From the NCBI RefSeq assembly GCF_030505195.1, contig NZ_CP129672.1, forward strand, positions 3,754,501 to 3,818,500: a stretch of 64,000 nt of DNA, given 5' to 3'. Numbering within the stretch: position 1 is the stretch's first letter; every line of letters begins with the position of its first letter. Positions 51,606 through 60,464 of this stretch are shown piece by piece. Source of the DNA: Comamonas testosteroni (lineage in GTDB: Bacteria > Pseudomonadota > Gammaproteobacteria > Burkholderiales > Burkholderiaceae_C). The notes under the pieces are model-generated. The model did not search any database. It had not been told where the DNA came from and worked only from the letters and a program-made list of their open reading frames with translations. Both the position numbers and the translations under genes were made by a program.

Positions 51606-53006
51606 ATGCATACCCCTTCTTCCAACGGGCATCTGGAGCGCAAGCTCAAGAACCGCCATATCCAGTTGATTGCGCTGGGCGGCACCATAGGCACCGGGCT
51701 GTTTCTGGGCTCGGCCGGCATCATCGAGCTGGCCGGCCCTGGCGTGTTGCTGGGCTATACCATCGGCGGCCTGCTGATCTTCTTCATCATGCGTTTCTTG
51801 GGCGAGATGCTGGTCGAGGAGCCCTCTGCCGGTTCGTTCAGCTATTTCGCCAACCGCTACGTGGGGCGCTTTGCCGGTTTCCTGTCGGGCTGGAACTGCG
51901 TGGCCCTCTATGTGCTGGTGGGCATGCTGGAGCTGACCGCAGTGGGCAAGTTCATCCAGTTCTGGTGGCCCGATATCCCGGTCTGGGTGACGGCAGCCGT
52001 TTGCTTTGTGCTTATCAACGGCGTGAACTTCATCAACGTCAAGGCTTATGGCGAGTTTGAGTTCTGGTTCGCGCTGATCAAGATCGTGGCTGTGGTGGCG
52101 ATGATCGCCACCGGCGTCTACCTGTTGTCCACCACGCACAACCCCACGCAGACGATCAGCAACCTGTGGACGCAAGGCGGTTTCCTGCCGAACGGCTTCA
52201 AGGGGCTGTTCATGGCCTTTGCTTTCATCATGTTCGCCTTCGGCGGCGTGGAAATGCTGGGCTTTGCCGCTGCAGAAACCGAAGAGCCGCGCAAGGTCAT
52301 CCCCAAGGCGATCAACCAGCTCATGGTGCGCGTGCTGCTGTTTTATGTGGGCTCGATGGCTGTGCTGCTGTCGTTGACGCCCTGGACTGATCTGGTGGCC
52401 CAGCTCAAGGCCGGTGGCGGCACCTACAGCAGCAGTCCCTTTGTGTTGGTGTTCTCGGGCATGGGCGAGCACCTGGCCGCGCATATGCTGAATTTCGTGA
52501 TCCTCACCGCTACGCTGTCGGTCTACAACAGCATGGTCTACAGCTCCAGCCGTCTGTTGTACGGCATGGCCCAGGAAGGCAATGCCCCCAAGTCGCTGGC
52601 TGAAGTCAACAAACGCGGTGTGCCCGTGAAGGCCATCGTCTACCCCGGCATCGTCACGGCTTTCTGCGTGGTGCTGAACTATGTGGCGCCTGCCGGCGTG
52701 ATCGAGCTGCTGATCTCGTTGATCACGGCGGCGTTGGTGATCATCTGGACCATCATCATCATTTCGCACCTGAACTACCGCAAGCTGCATGATGCCAAGG
52801 GCACGCCGCGCAGTTTCAAGGCACCGCTGTTCCCGCTGACCAACTACATCTGTCTGGTGGCCATGGTGCTGGTGGTGGTCGTCATGCTGCTCACGCCCGA
52901 AGCACGTGCCTCAGCCTATGCCATTCCGGTGTGGGTGCTGGCGGTCTATGCCATGTACCGCATGGTTTTTCGCCAGCCCGTTCGGCTGGTGCAGACTGCG
53001 GTTTGA
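51606..53006 (+). CDS. Amino-acid permease (APC superfamily, AAT type)
   Basis: The 466-residue protein has 12 membrane helices. The AAT signature appears in LIALGGTIGTGLFLGSAGII, GEMLVEEPSAGSFSYFANRY and AFGGVEMLGFAAAETEEPRK. It resembles the aromatic or proline-type proton symporters of enterics (AroP/ProY group). It is probably the importer of the substrate amino acid of the island. GGAG precedes the ATG, 49 bp after the oxidase gene. Confidence 0.9.
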   Translation: MHTPSSNGHLERKLKNRHIQLIALGGTIGTGLFLGSAGIIELAGPGVLLGYTIGGLLIFFIMRFLGEMLVEEPSAGSFSYFANRYVGRFAGFLSGWNCVALYVLVGMLELTAVGKFIQFWWPDIPVWVTAAVCFVLINGVNFINVKAYGEFEFWFALIKIVAVVAMIATGVYLLSTTHNPTQTISNLWTQGGFLPNGFKGLFMAFAFIMFAFGGVEMLGFAAAETEEPRKVIPKAINQLMVRVLLFYVGSMAVLLSLTPWTDLVAQLKAGGGTYSSSPFVLVFSGMGEHLAAHMLNFVILTATLSVYNSMVYSSSRLLYGMAQEGNAPKSLAEVNKRGVPVKAIVYPGIVTAFCVVLNYVAPAGVIELLISLITAALVIIWTIIIISHLNYRKLHDAKGTPRSFKAPLFPLTNYICLVAMVLVVVVMLLTPEARASAYAIPVWVLAVYAMYRMVFRQPVRLVQTAV

Positions 53007-53073
53007 TTGAATGAAGACTGGCGCAGACCTTTGCGCCAGCCCGTTGTAACCCCTGAACCTTGAGAGCACTTCG

Positions 53074-53454
53074 ATGAACTCCACTGCAACCTTCTATCCC
53101 GCGCCCGGCGGCATGCCCTTCTCTTCCGCAGTCCGCGCAGGCGGCTTTCTGATGCTGTCGGGGCAGATCCCCTTCGGTGAGGACAAGCGCCCGCTTACCG
53201 GCCCCATCGAAGAACAGACACATGCCGTGCTCAAGGCCATCGCGGCGCGGCTGGAGGCAGTGGGCAGCTCCCTGGACGACGTGGTGAAGGCCAATATCTG
53301 GCTCAGCGACCTGGCTCATTTCGATGCCTTCAACAAGGTCTACGCCAGCTATTTCAAGGAAGGCAGTTACCCGGTGCGCAGCCTGGTACAGGCCCAACTG
53401 GTTTTTGGCGTTGGCGTTGAGATCGAAGTCCAGGCGCTGGATAAAACCGCCTGA
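53074..53454 (+). CDS. ridA: RidA/YjgF-family enamine/imine deaminase
   Basis: Hydrolyses reactive enamine and imine intermediates to ketones. The 126-residue product has [21 protein letters not shown] and [20 protein letters not shown]. The family Arg (R114-equivalent in PVRSLVQ) is present; the family Cys is absent in this subgroup. It pairs logically with the flavin oxidase upstream, whose product would be an imine. Confidence 0.9.
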   Translation: MNSTATFYPAPGGMPFSSAVRAGGFLMLSGQIPFGEDKRPLTGPIEEQTHAVLKAIAARLEAVGSSLDDVVKANIWLSDLAHFDAFNKVYASYFKEGSYPVRSLVQAQLVFGVGVEIEVQALDKTA

Positions 53455-53494
53455 TCGCGCCATCATCAACTTCTTTTTTGCAGGAAACCTCGTC

Positions 53495-54583
53495 ATGACC
53501 GATTTGTTCGAAAACCCCATGGGCCTGTGCGGCTTTGAGTTCGTCGAGTTCGCCTCGCCTGCCGACGGCGTGCTGGAGCCGTTGTTCGAGAAGCTGGGCT
53601 TCACGCTGGTGGCCAAGCATCGCTCCAAGGACGTGGTGCTGTATCGCCAGGGTGGCATCAATTTCATCATCAACCGCGAGCCCAAGAGTCAGGCCGCCTA
53701 TTTCACGGCCGAGCACGGCCCCAGTGCCTGCGGCCTGGCTTTCCGCGTCAAGGATGCGCACAAGGCCTACAAGCGCGCGCTGGAGCTGGGCGCGCAGCCC
53801 GTGGACATTCCCACCGGCCCCATGGAACTGCGCCTGCCCGCCATCAAGGGCATCGGTGGTGCGCCGCTGTACCTGATCGACCGCTACGAAGACGGCAAGT
53901 CCATCTACGACATCGATTTCGAGTTTCTGCCCGGGGTGGACCGCAATCCCAAGGGTCACGGCTTCCAGCTCGTCGATCACCTCACGCACAACGTCTACCG
54001 TGGCCGCATGGCCTACTGGGCCGACTTCTACAACAAGCTGTTCAACTTCCAGGAAATCCGCTACTTCGACATCCAGGGCGAGTACACGGGCCTGACCTCC
54101 AAGGCCATGACTGCGCCTGACGGCCTGATCCGCATTCCTCTGAACGAAGAAGCCAAGCAGGGCGGTGGCCAGATCGAGGAATTCCTGATGAAGTTCAACG
54201 GCGAGGGCATACAGCACATCGCGCTGTTGTGCGAAGACCTACCCACGGCCATCGACAGCCTGCAGATGGCCGGCATTCCGCTGCTGACTGCGCCCAACGA
54301 CATCTATTACGAGAACCTCGCCAAGCGCCTGCCCGGCCACGGCCAGCCGGTGGGCGAGCTGCAGTCGCGTGGCATCTTGCTGGATGGAACCACCGAAGGC
54401 GGCCAGCCACGCCTGCTGTTGCAGATCTTCTCCGAGCCGCTGTTGGGCCCCGTGTTCTTCGAATTCATCGAGCGCAAGGGCAACTACCGCGAAGGCTTCG
54501 GCGAGGGTAATTTCAAGGCGCTGTTCGAGTCCATGGAACGCGACCAGATCAACCGCGGCGTGCTCGATACCGCCAAGGAATGA
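53495..54583 (+). CDS. hpd: 4-hydroxyphenylpyruvate dioxygenase
   Basis: Converts 4-hydroxyphenylpyruvate to homogentisate. The 362-residue two-domain VOC fold has the Fe ligands His162 ([13 protein letters not shown]), His241 ([11 protein letters not shown]) and Glu323 (FFEFIERKG), the facial triad of true HPPD, and the conserved C-terminal [13 protein letters not shown]. It is full length. It overlaps the tail of the next frame. Confidence 0.95.
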   Translation: MTDLFENPMGLCGFEFVEFASPADGVLEPLFEKLGFTLVAKHRSKDVVLYRQGGINFIINREPKSQAAYFTAEHGPSACGLAFRVKDAHKAYKRALELGAQPVDIPTGPMELRLPAIKGIGGAPLYLIDRYEDGKSIYDIDFEFLPGVDRNPKGHGFQLVDHLTHNVYRGRMAYWADFYNKLFNFQEIRYFDIQGEYTGLTSKAMTAPDGLIRIPLNEEAKQGGGQIEEFLMKFNGEGIQHIALLCEDLPTAIDSLQMAGIPLLTAPNDIYYENLAKRLPGHGQPVGELQSRGILLDGTTEGGQPRLLLQIFSEPLLGPVFFEFIERKGNYREGFGEGNFKALFESMERDQINRGVLDTAKE

Positions 54584-54588
54584 GCACC

Positions 54589-55128
54589 ATGAAGATCGAC
54601 CGCATCCATCACGTGGCCTACCGCTGCAGGGACGCCAAGGAAACCGTGCTCTGGTACAACCAGATGCTGAAGATGGACTTCGTGCTGGCCATTGCCGAGG
54701 ACCAGGTGCCATCGACCAAGGCGCCCGACCCGTATATGCACATCTTCATGGACGCTGGCAACGGCAATGTGCTGGCCTTTTTCGAGCTGCCCACCCAGCC
54801 GCCCATGGGTCGCGACCCGAACACGCCGGCCTGGGTGCAGCACATCGCCTTCCGCGTGAAGGATCGGGCCGAGCTGCTGGAGTTCAAGGCTCACCTGGAG
54901 GCCAATGGCGTTGACGTGCTGGGCGTGACCGACCACGGTGCATTCCACTCCATCTACTTCTTCGACCCCAATGGTCACCGCATCGAACTGGCGTGCCCCG
55001 ATCCGGACGAGGAAGCCATGATCAAGAGGCTTGATGCCGTGAAATGGGACATGCTCGAAGACTGGAGCAAGACCAAGCGTGCGCCCAAGCATGCGGCTTT
55101 CCTGCACGAGAGGGAGTTCCAGCAATGA
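54589..55128 (+). CDS. Single VOC-domain metalloprotein of unknown role
   Basis: The 179-residue product has two beta-alpha-beta modules with a glyoxalase-like metal set: His8 (DRIHHVAYR), Glu66 (FFELP), His85 (VQHIAFRVK) and Glu133 (GHRIELACP). AAGGA lies at good distance from ATG 54589; ATG 54580 is an alternative that overlaps the hpd stop. It sits between hpd and fahA, where homogentisate dioxygenase and maleylacetoacetate isomerase would be expected but are missing. It could be a ring-cleavage enzyme, an isomerase or a glyoxalase-like hydrolase. Confidence 0.8.
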   Translation: MKIDRIHHVAYRCRDAKETVLWYNQMLKMDFVLAIAEDQVPSTKAPDPYMHIFMDAGNGNVLAFFELPTQPPMGRDPNTPAWVQHIAFRVKDRAELLEFKAHLEANGVDVLGVTDHGAFHSIYFFDPNGHRIELACPDPDEEAMIKRLDAVKWDMLEDWSKTKRAPKHAAFLHEREFQQ

Positions 55129-56408
55129 GCGCGGTCCTGAATGAGACCTTGAACCCCCAGCTCCAGAGCTGGGTGGTCTCGGCCAACGCTGCGGGTTGCG
55201 ACTTCCCCATCCAGAACCTGCCCTTTGGCCGCTTTCGCACGCTGGGCGACAGCGGCTGGCGTATCGGCGTCGCCATCGGCAACCAGGTGCTGGATCTGCG
55301 CACTGCCGGCCTGATCGACCATGCGGACATGCACCGCTTGATGCAGGCCACGCGGCAAGAGCGCCAGGCCCTGCGCCAGGCGCTTTCCGAAGGCTTGCGC
55401 GAGGGCAGTACCAAGCAGTCGGCATGGGCGCCAGCGCTGCTGCCCCAGTCTGCAGTGGAGCTGGGCCTGCCCTGCGAGGTGGGTGACTACACCGACTTCT
55501 ACGTCGGCATCCACCACGCCTCCGAAATCGGCCGCCAGTTCCGCCCCGACAACCCGCTGCTGCCCAATTACAAATGGGTGCCCATCGGCTATCACGGCCG
55601 TGCCTCCACGCTGCAGGCCAGCGGATCGTCCTTCCATCGACCCATGGGGCAGTCCAAGGCGCCCGATGCGGCTCAGCCCGTGCTGGCACCCTGTGCGCGG
55701 CTGGACATCGAGCTGGAGCTGGGCATTTTCATTGGCCAGCCCAACGTCCTGGGCGTGCCCGTGTCCATGAGAGAGGCCGAGCAACATGTCTTCGGCATCA
55801 CGCTGTTCAACGACTGGAGCGCACGCGACATCCAGGCCTGGGAATACCAGCCGCTGGGTCCTTTCCTGTCCAAGAACTTCGCCAGCACGGTCTCGCCCTG
55901 GATGGTGACGATGGAGGCACTGGAGCCATTTCGCCGGCCGTTCGGCCGTCCTGAAGGCGACCCCGATCCGCTCCCATACCTGGACTCTGCCGACAACCGC
56001 ACGTGCGGCGCCATCGCTATCCAGATGGAAGTGGTGCTGCAGACGGCGCGCATGGCCCGAGAGGGACATGCGGGTGATGTGATCAGCCGCTCCAACTTCG
56101 CCGAGGCCGCGTACTGGACCGTGGCGCAGCTCGTGGCCCACCACACCGTCAACGGCTGCGCGCTGCGCGCGGGTGACCTGCTGGGATCGGGCACGCTGTC
56201 GGGGCCGACCCTGGCGCAGAGCGGCTCTTTGCTGGAGTTGACCACGGGCGGCAAGAACCGCATCACGCTGTCGAACGGCGAAACGCGGGGCTTTCTGGAA
56301 GACGGCGATACCGTCGTGCTGCGCGCCTACTGCGAAGGTGCAGGCGCGCGCCGCATCGGCTTCGGCGAATGCCGGGGTACGGTGCTGCCAGCCCGAACGC
56401 AAGGCTGA
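55125..56408 (+). CDS. fahA: Fumarylacetoacetase
   Basis: Hydrolyses fumarylacetoacetate to fumarate and acetoacetate. The 427-residue product has DYTDFYVGIHHA, the metal and active-site Glu pair in DIELELGIF, and FNDWSARDIQAWEYQPLGPF. It is full length. It overlaps the VOC gene by 4 nt (ATGA), so it belongs to the same transcript. It is followed by a palindrome at 56412. Confidence 0.95.
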   Translation: MSAVLNETLNPQLQSWVVSANAAGCDFPIQNLPFGRFRTLGDSGWRIGVAIGNQVLDLRTAGLIDHADMHRLMQATRQERQALRQALSEGLREGSTKQSAWAPALLPQSAVELGLPCEVGDYTDFYVGIHHASEIGRQFRPDNPLLPNYKWVPIGYHGRASTLQASGSSFHRPMGQSKAPDAAQPVLAPCARLDIELELGIFIGQPNVLGVPVSMREAEQHVFGITLFNDWSARDIQAWEYQPLGPFLSKNFASTVSPWMVTMEALEPFRRPFGRPEGDPDPLPYLDSADNRTCGAIAIQMEVVLQTARMAREGHAGDVISRSNFAEAAYWTVAQLVAHHTVNGCALRAGDLLGSGTLSGPTLAQSGSLLELTTGGKNRITLSNGETRGFLEDGDTVVLRAYCEGAGARRIGFGECRGTVLPARTQG

Positions 56409-56411
56409 GCT

Positions 56412-56429
56412 CGCAAGTCGCGACTTGCG
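56412..56429. repeat. 18-bp perfect palindrome directly after fahA
   Basis: CGCAAGTCG/CGACTTGCG, 3 bp after the fahA stop, forms a stable stem without loop. No T-run. The 245-bp gap to the next gene (56409-56653) shows nothing else recognisable. Confidence 0.5.
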
Positions 56430-56653
56430 CAAACGAGACTCAAGCAAGCGCTTTGCCTCAGGCAAACCCTCTTGGAGCATCCTGGTTTGTGCAAGTCCAT
56501 CGGCATATATGGGCCTGGAGCCTTGTACATGCAGCAGCTAGATCTGTCTGGAGTGTGGCTGCAGGTCTGTAGGGACCCGCTTTTTCCGGCAGGCCATGGG
56601 CACACGAAATGGTGAATGTGCGTCTTCATGGCCTGAGTGCTTCAGCGGCTTGC

Positions 56654-56977
56654 TCAAAGCGGATCGTATCGCGCATATTTTGGGTTGAACCAGCGCAGAT
56701 CCTGTTTGCCCAGGCTTTGGAGATGCTCCCGCGTCTGTTGGACAAGAGGCCTTTTCAGATCCTCAGGCTGCAGCGGGCGTGACTTGCCAGCTTCTTCCAG
56801 TCGCAGCACGCTGGCCTGCGCGCTGGTGTCGCTGTAGCTGCGCACCACCAGGCTCAGGCCGCCCAACGTAAAGCGGTAGATGTCGTATTCGTAGTAGTGC
56901 TCGTAAAAGCCCTCGGCATCGGGCTCACTGGCGTCGATATGGTGGCTGCATTCGACCTGCAGGCTATCTGTGCCCAT
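56654..56977 (-). CDS. Hypothetical protein
   Basis: Not recognised. The 107-residue soluble product is rich in aromatic and acidic residues (FYEHYYEYDIYRFTLGGLSL, QSLGKQDLRWFNPKYARYDP). It starts 3 bp after the stop of the CbrC-family gene upstream and so is probably co-transcribed with it. It may be an accessory or immunity-like protein; no motif supports a function. Confidence 0.65.
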   Translation of the reverse strand: MGTDSLQVECSHHIDASEPDAEGFYEHYYEYDIYRFTLGGLSLVVRSYSDTSAQASVLRLEEAGKSRPLQPEDLKRPLVQQTREHLQSLGKQDLRWFNPKYARYDPL

Positions 56978-56980
56978 GCT

Positions 56981-57520
56981 TTAGCTGCAATCGGTGTGCA
57001 GCCGGTGCGTGCCGCACTTCACGCAGCGAAACAGGTAGCCGCCCACCGGATCACCGGTCTTGCTGATGGCCTGCAGATAGTGCTCTGGCATGTTGGCAAT
57101 ATCGGCTTGCAACTCCTGCTCCAGCTGCTTGATTTCGGTATGGTCGGTGTAGCCCACAAAGGCGCAGGGCTCATCGCAATGCACCAGCCATTGCTCCTGC
57201 TGCCAGCTGTGATAGCTGGGCGTGCGTTCGCAGACTTCCAGCAGCAGCACGCGATCCATGACGATGCTGTCCGGTTCGTCGGGATCGGCGCTCACGCCTT
57301 CAATGCCCAGGTAGTCGTTGAATTCGCCCTCATAGTGCCTGGCCGCACTGCCGTCGGCAATGCACCAGGGGCAGAGATAGTCCGGCTCTTCGAGGCTGTA
57401 AAACGAGCTGTTGTACTTGAGCTCACGCGCTTGGCCGCAGCAGGAGCAGATACCGCTTTCGGCTACAAACAGATCCAGCGCATAGGCATTGGGGCTGAGA
57501 CGAAATTTCGGCAAATCCAT
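56981..57520 (-). CDS. cbrC: CbrC family (UPF0167) zinc-binding protein
   Basis: The 179-residue product has LPKFRLSPNAY at the N-terminus and three CxxC pairs (CSCCGQ, CPWCIADGSA, CVKCG), consistent with structural zinc. CbrC proteins are linked to colicin E2 tolerance in E. coli, but the biochemical role is unknown. It lies 12 bp downstream of the phosphatase gene and 3 bp before the hypothetical gene. Confidence 0.85.
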   Translation of the reverse strand: MDLPKFRLSPNAYALDLFVAESGICSCCGQARELKYNSSFYSLEEPDYLCPWCIADGSAARHYEGEFNDYLGIEGVSADPDEPDSIVMDRVLLLEVCERTPSYHSWQQEQWLVHCDEPCAFVGYTDHTEIKQLEQELQADIANMPEHYLQAISKTGDPVGGYLFRCVKCGTHRLHTDCS

Positions 57521-57532
57521 GGAATGCTCCTT

Positions 57533-58051
57533 TTAGCGTGAATTTTTCTTTGCGATGGTATGCAGCAGGTTCTGGCAGGCGTCCTCGATCAGATCGAGCA
57601 CATGCTCAAAGCCTCGCTCGCCGCCATAGTAGGGGTCGGGCACTTCAGGCTCGTCAAAGCGCTGGCAGTAGTCGGTCAGCCGCTTCATGCGCTGCTGCTG
57701 GGCGGGCGTGGCGATGCGGCGCGCAGCGACTTCATTGGCGCTGTCCATCACCAGCACCAGATCGAAAGCGTCAAAATCCTGCTTTGTCAGCTGCCGCGCA
57801 CGCTGACGGCTGAGGTCATAGCCCCGGCGAAGCGCATGTTGCTGGCTGCGGGCATCGGGAGCCTCGCCAACGTGATAGCCGTGCGTGCCGGCGGAGTCCA
57901 CCTGCACCAGATGCTGCAGACCCGCATCCGCGACCATTTTTTCCAGCACACCGTGGGCAGTGGGACTGCGGCAGATATTGCCGGTGCAGACCATGAGCAC
58001 GCGAAACGTAGTGTTTTCGAGGGTTGCAGGAGGTTGTACCCTATTTGTCAC
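57533..58051 (-). CDS. Low-molecular-weight protein-tyrosine phosphatase
   Basis: The 172-residue product has the active-site loop VCTGNICRSP (Cys22, Arg28) and the general acid in VPDPYYGG. The fold normally begins a few residues before the loop. Here a 15-residue extension starts at GTG 58051, inside an 11-bp tandem repeat next to the integrase. The 5' end may therefore have been rebuilt by prophage insertion. It is followed by cbrC. Confidence 0.88.
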   Translation of the reverse strand: MTNRVQPPATLENTTFRVLMVCTGNICRSPTAHGVLEKMVADAGLQHLVQVDSAGTHGYHVGEAPDARSQQHALRRGYDLSRQRARQLTKQDFDAFDLVLVMDSANEVAARRIATPAQQQRMKRLTDYCQRFDEPEVPDPYYGGERGFEHVLDLIEDACQNLLHTIAKKNSR

Positions 58052-58072
58052 CTAATTTGTTCCCTAATATTG
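58040..58072. other. Candidate attachment site region: three 11-bp imperfect tandem repeats
   Basis: CCTATTTGTCA (58040-58050), CCTAATTTGTT (58051-58061) and CCCTAATATTG (58062-58072) sit between the phosphatase gene and the integrase stop. They could be integrase arm sites or the att core; the other att end is outside the window. Confidence 0.4.
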
Positions 58073-58089
58073 TCTGTGGATAACTGCCC

Positions 58090-59160
58090 TTATGAGACCT
58101 TGACGCGGATAGGCTCTGCGCCGCGCGGATCAGCATAAATCGCAGCCGTCTTTTCCGATGTGTGGCCCAGCAAAGCCTTGGTGTCCACATTGCCTTGGGC
58201 CATGTAGGTGCGCTTTGCGAGTGAACGGATTTCGTGAAACGTTGGCGCGTCGTCGCCCGTGATTCCCGCGAGCTCGCGCGCCTCTTTGAAGGCCTTGGTG
58301 ATGCGGTTTACATGGACGGCACTCCCCGCCTTCACCTCTGCACGATAGGTGCGTCGATGATGGACCACATACCGGCTCACGACATTCGACCTGCAAGCAG
58401 CCAGAGCCTCAGATAGCGTCATTGCCATTTCATCCATGCGCAGGCGCAGCGGAATTTCGACCCACACGCCAGTTTTGGCTCGATGAATGGTCAGAGCCTC
58501 TGAGCCGATGGCTTTGCGCTCGAGCCCTGCAAGGGTGTCGCGATCCATGCCGGAAAGAAGGGCGACCAGCATTGCGCCGGGCAGCCATTCCGCGACCTGT
58601 GGGGCGGCCGCAAGAATGCTCTTGAATTGCTCCAGGGTAAGGCGCTGACGCATCGTTTTAGCTTGAGGCTTTTTGGTCGGCTCGACAGGGTTGAAATCCA
58701 GCCAGCCCAGCTGCTGCCCGCGATTGCACACCGTCATGAGTCTTGAGCGCAACGCCTGCGCACTGCGCGCTTTCCCTGCGGCTATCTCGTCCTCAATGAA
58801 TTTGGCGCAGTGCGCGACGGTCAGCCCCATGCAGGTAATGCCACCCAGTGCCCCATTGATCTTCTTGTCGAGTGAGCGATTGCTTTTTGCAGTGTTGTAC
58901 TTTTCGCTGACCGGCATTTGCTCGAGCAATTCCGCAATGCTCTTGTCCTTGCCCGTAATTCGCTCTAAAAGGGTAGGACTGCTTGCGACCAAGTAATCCA
59001 GCGCCTCAAGCACTTGGCGCTTGGCTTGAGCCAGCGGAACGCGCCCAATTGCGAGCTCCTTCCCGTTTTCAGGATTGCGCCAAGTGAAATAGCCAGGACG
59101 TGGCTCGCGCAGGCCAGCAGGCCAGTCCCTGCGGACTCTTTCTCTCGGGCGTGCAGCCAT
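58090..59160 (-). CDS. int: Phage tyrosine-recombinase integrase
   Basis: Catalyses site-specific insertion and excision. The 356-residue product has an arm-binding N-terminus (PGYFTWRNPENGKELAIG), a core-binding SAM-like domain (about 60-170) and a catalytic domain. The latter carries ALLSGMDRDTLAGLERK (the usual Arg region in variant form), FHEIRSLAKRTY (HxxR), and a late His/Tyr segment LGHTSEKTAAIYADPRG (nucleophile Tyr). The start at 59160 gives the family N-terminus; earlier ATGs overlap the excisionase gene. Confidence 0.9.
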   Translation of the reverse strand: MAARPRERVRRDWPAGLREPRPGYFTWRNPENGKELAIGRVPLAQAKRQVLEALDYLVASSPTLLERITGKDKSIAELLEQMPVSEKYNTAKSNRSLDKKINGALGGITCMGLTVAHCAKFIEDEIAAGKARSAQALRSRLMTVCNRGQQLGWLDFNPVEPTKKPQAKTMRQRLTLEQFKSILAAAPQVAEWLPGAMLVALLSGMDRDTLAGLERKAIGSEALTIHRAKTGVWVEIPLRLRMDEMAMTLSEALAACRSNVVSRYVVHHRRTYRAEVKAGSAVHVNRITKAFKEARELAGITGDDAPTFHEIRSLAKRTYMAQGNVDTKALLGHTSEKTAAIYADPRGAEPIRVKVS

Positions 59161-59161
59161 G

Positions 59162-59377
59162 TCAGTGTCCCTTCTTAATACGTTCCAGTAAGGACGGCTT
59201 GCGGTTGGGATCAACAGGCAGCGCGTCTTCGGGCACGAAATACGATTTACCGACTTTCACGGGTGCCGGCTCAATCCGGCCCTCTCTCGCCATCCTTCTG
59301 AGCGTCCAAAGACTGGGCGGTGGGTCAAACCTCACTGCTGCCCACGCCATAAGTGTGATCTGCTTGCTCATATTCAT
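59162..59377 (-). CDS. Excisionase-like small DNA-binding protein
   Basis: The 71-residue product (MNMSKQITLMAWAAVRFDPP, then LWTLRRMAREGRI and VGKSYFVPEDALPVD) has the winged-helix layout of phage Xis/DUF1233 proteins. Its stop lies 2 bp from the integrase start, a typical xis-int arrangement. Confidence 0.75.
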   Translation of the reverse strand: MNMSKQITLMAWAAVRFDPPPSLWTLRRMAREGRIEPAPVKVGKSYFVPEDALPVDPNRKPSLLERIKKGH

Positions 59378-59384
59378 CCAATCT

Positions 59385-59585
59385 TTAATAAAGCCGCTTG
59401 CGGGACTGTTTGTCTTGCTTCGGGCGCACTGCCTGGTTGTAGGCCTCCCAGAGCAGCAGGCCGTCGGTGCACCGTTCCTGCTTGCCGCCGGATAAGCCGG
59501 CAGCGCAGCAGGTAGGGCAGTTGAAGTGGTGGGCTATGTAGGCCTTGTCTTCTGGCAGGCCCACGGTGCTGGCGCTGGTTGCCAT
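59385..59585 (-). CDS. Small phage protein with zinc-like cysteines
   Basis: The 66-residue product (start MATSAST) contains HHFNCPTCCAAG and a further Cys in KQERCTDGL, a possible zinc knuckle, and a C-terminal basic tail. No specific family is recognised. The ATG at 59597 (MGDL) is an alternative. Confidence 0.6.
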   Translation of the reverse strand: MATSASTVGLPEDKAYIAHHFNCPTCCAAGLSGGKQERCTDGLLLWEAYNQAVRPKQDKQSRKRLY

Positions 59586-59612
59586 GAGGTCTCCCAAAAG
59601 CAGAACCCCGCA

Positions 59613-59690
59613 TCAGCGGGGCTCGGGGTGGTTGATAGGTTCGCGCCATCTGTCGCGCTTGTCGCCTCTGTCGCTGGCTCGCTTGCTCAT
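59613..59690 (-). CDS. Possible 25-residue phage ORF
   Basis: ATG at 59690 overlaps the stop of the upstream phage gene (ATGA) and encodes MSKRASDRGDKRDRWREPIN followed by five residues. It is highly charged. Coupled overlap is the only support. Confidence 0.3.
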   Translation of the reverse strand: MSKRASDRGDKRDRWREPINHPEPR

Positions 59691-60250
59691 CCCAGCTGCG
59701 CTCCTTCCTTGGCGGCTGCCTGGGTCTTCAAGGCTTCTCGCACTGCGTTGCAGATGCGCGCCAGGCCGATGTATTCCGGGTTGTCGATGCTGGCTGCATG
59801 CCCCACGGGGTACCACCATTCGTCCTGCCCATAGAGTTCCTGCAATAGCTCGGTGTCGGCATGCCAGCTCTCATTGAGGGTTTCGCAGAGGTGCAGATCA
59901 CCTGCGCGCTCGTATAGATCGCGTGCCTCGTCATTTGTGAGTAGACGCTTCTTGCGTTGAGTCAGCACCTTTTTGCGGGCGTCCTTCTCGAGCGTGTGGC
60001 CGCAGAACTTCCCGCCACGCAACTCTGGTGCGAGGTTCTTTATCAGGTAGTGGTTGTCGCAGGTGACGAAGAACTGCGCGATGGACTCCTTCCCCATGGC
60101 GCCCCAGTAGCTGGCCCAGGCCTTGCCATAGGACTCGATGTTGATTCGCCCCCGGCCGGGGGCAATGTCATCCAGCATGACCCGGATCGGGTCAAGGCCC
60201 GACACCTCCGTGATGCGCAAGATGGTGACGGTTCCGACTTCAACCTTCAT
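59687..60250 (-). CDS. Phage protein of unknown function
   Basis: The 187-residue soluble product has MLDDIAPGRGRINIESYGKA, FFVTCDNHYLIKNLAP and a helical C-terminal half. A similar opening (VTILRITEVSGLDPI) occurs in hypothetical proteins of temperate phages of Proteobacteria, as far as I recall. No catalytic motif. It overlaps the next gene by 11 bp. Confidence 0.7.
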   Translation of the reverse strand: MKVEVGTVTILRITEVSGLDPIRVMLDDIAPGRGRINIESYGKAWASYWGAMGKESIAQFFVTCDNHYLIKNLAPELRGGKFCGHTLEKDARKKVLTQRKKRLLTNDEARDLYERAGDLHLCETLNESWHADTELLQELYGQDEWWYPVGHAASIDNPEYIGLARICNAVREALKTQAAAKEGAQLG

Positions 60251-60464
60251 GCTTTACTCCCTTGCGCATGGACTCCTGCAGCTCCTCGGCGGCGAATGCC
60301 AGCCGCCGCGCTTGTCGAAATGCCTCCTCCAGGATGGATTCAGCAACCTGCTTCATTTCCCGGATTGCGTGGCGCTCCGGATGGTCATTGGTAACGCTGT
60401 CTGTCATGCGCCCCACATGGGCGAGGGCGTCAACAGCGCGATCAGCCAAGCTCTTTTCAGACAT
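60240..60464 (-). CDS. Small helical phage protein
   Basis: The 74-residue product (MSEKSLADRAVDALAHVGRM, then SILEEAFRQARRLAFAAEEL) is predicted to be mostly helical. It overlaps both neighbours by 8-11 bp, as is common in phage early regions. Function unknown. Confidence 0.65.
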   Translation of the reverse strand: MSEKSLADRAVDALAHVGRMTDSVTNDHPERHAIREMKQVAESILEEAFRQARRLAFAAEELQESMRKGVKHEG

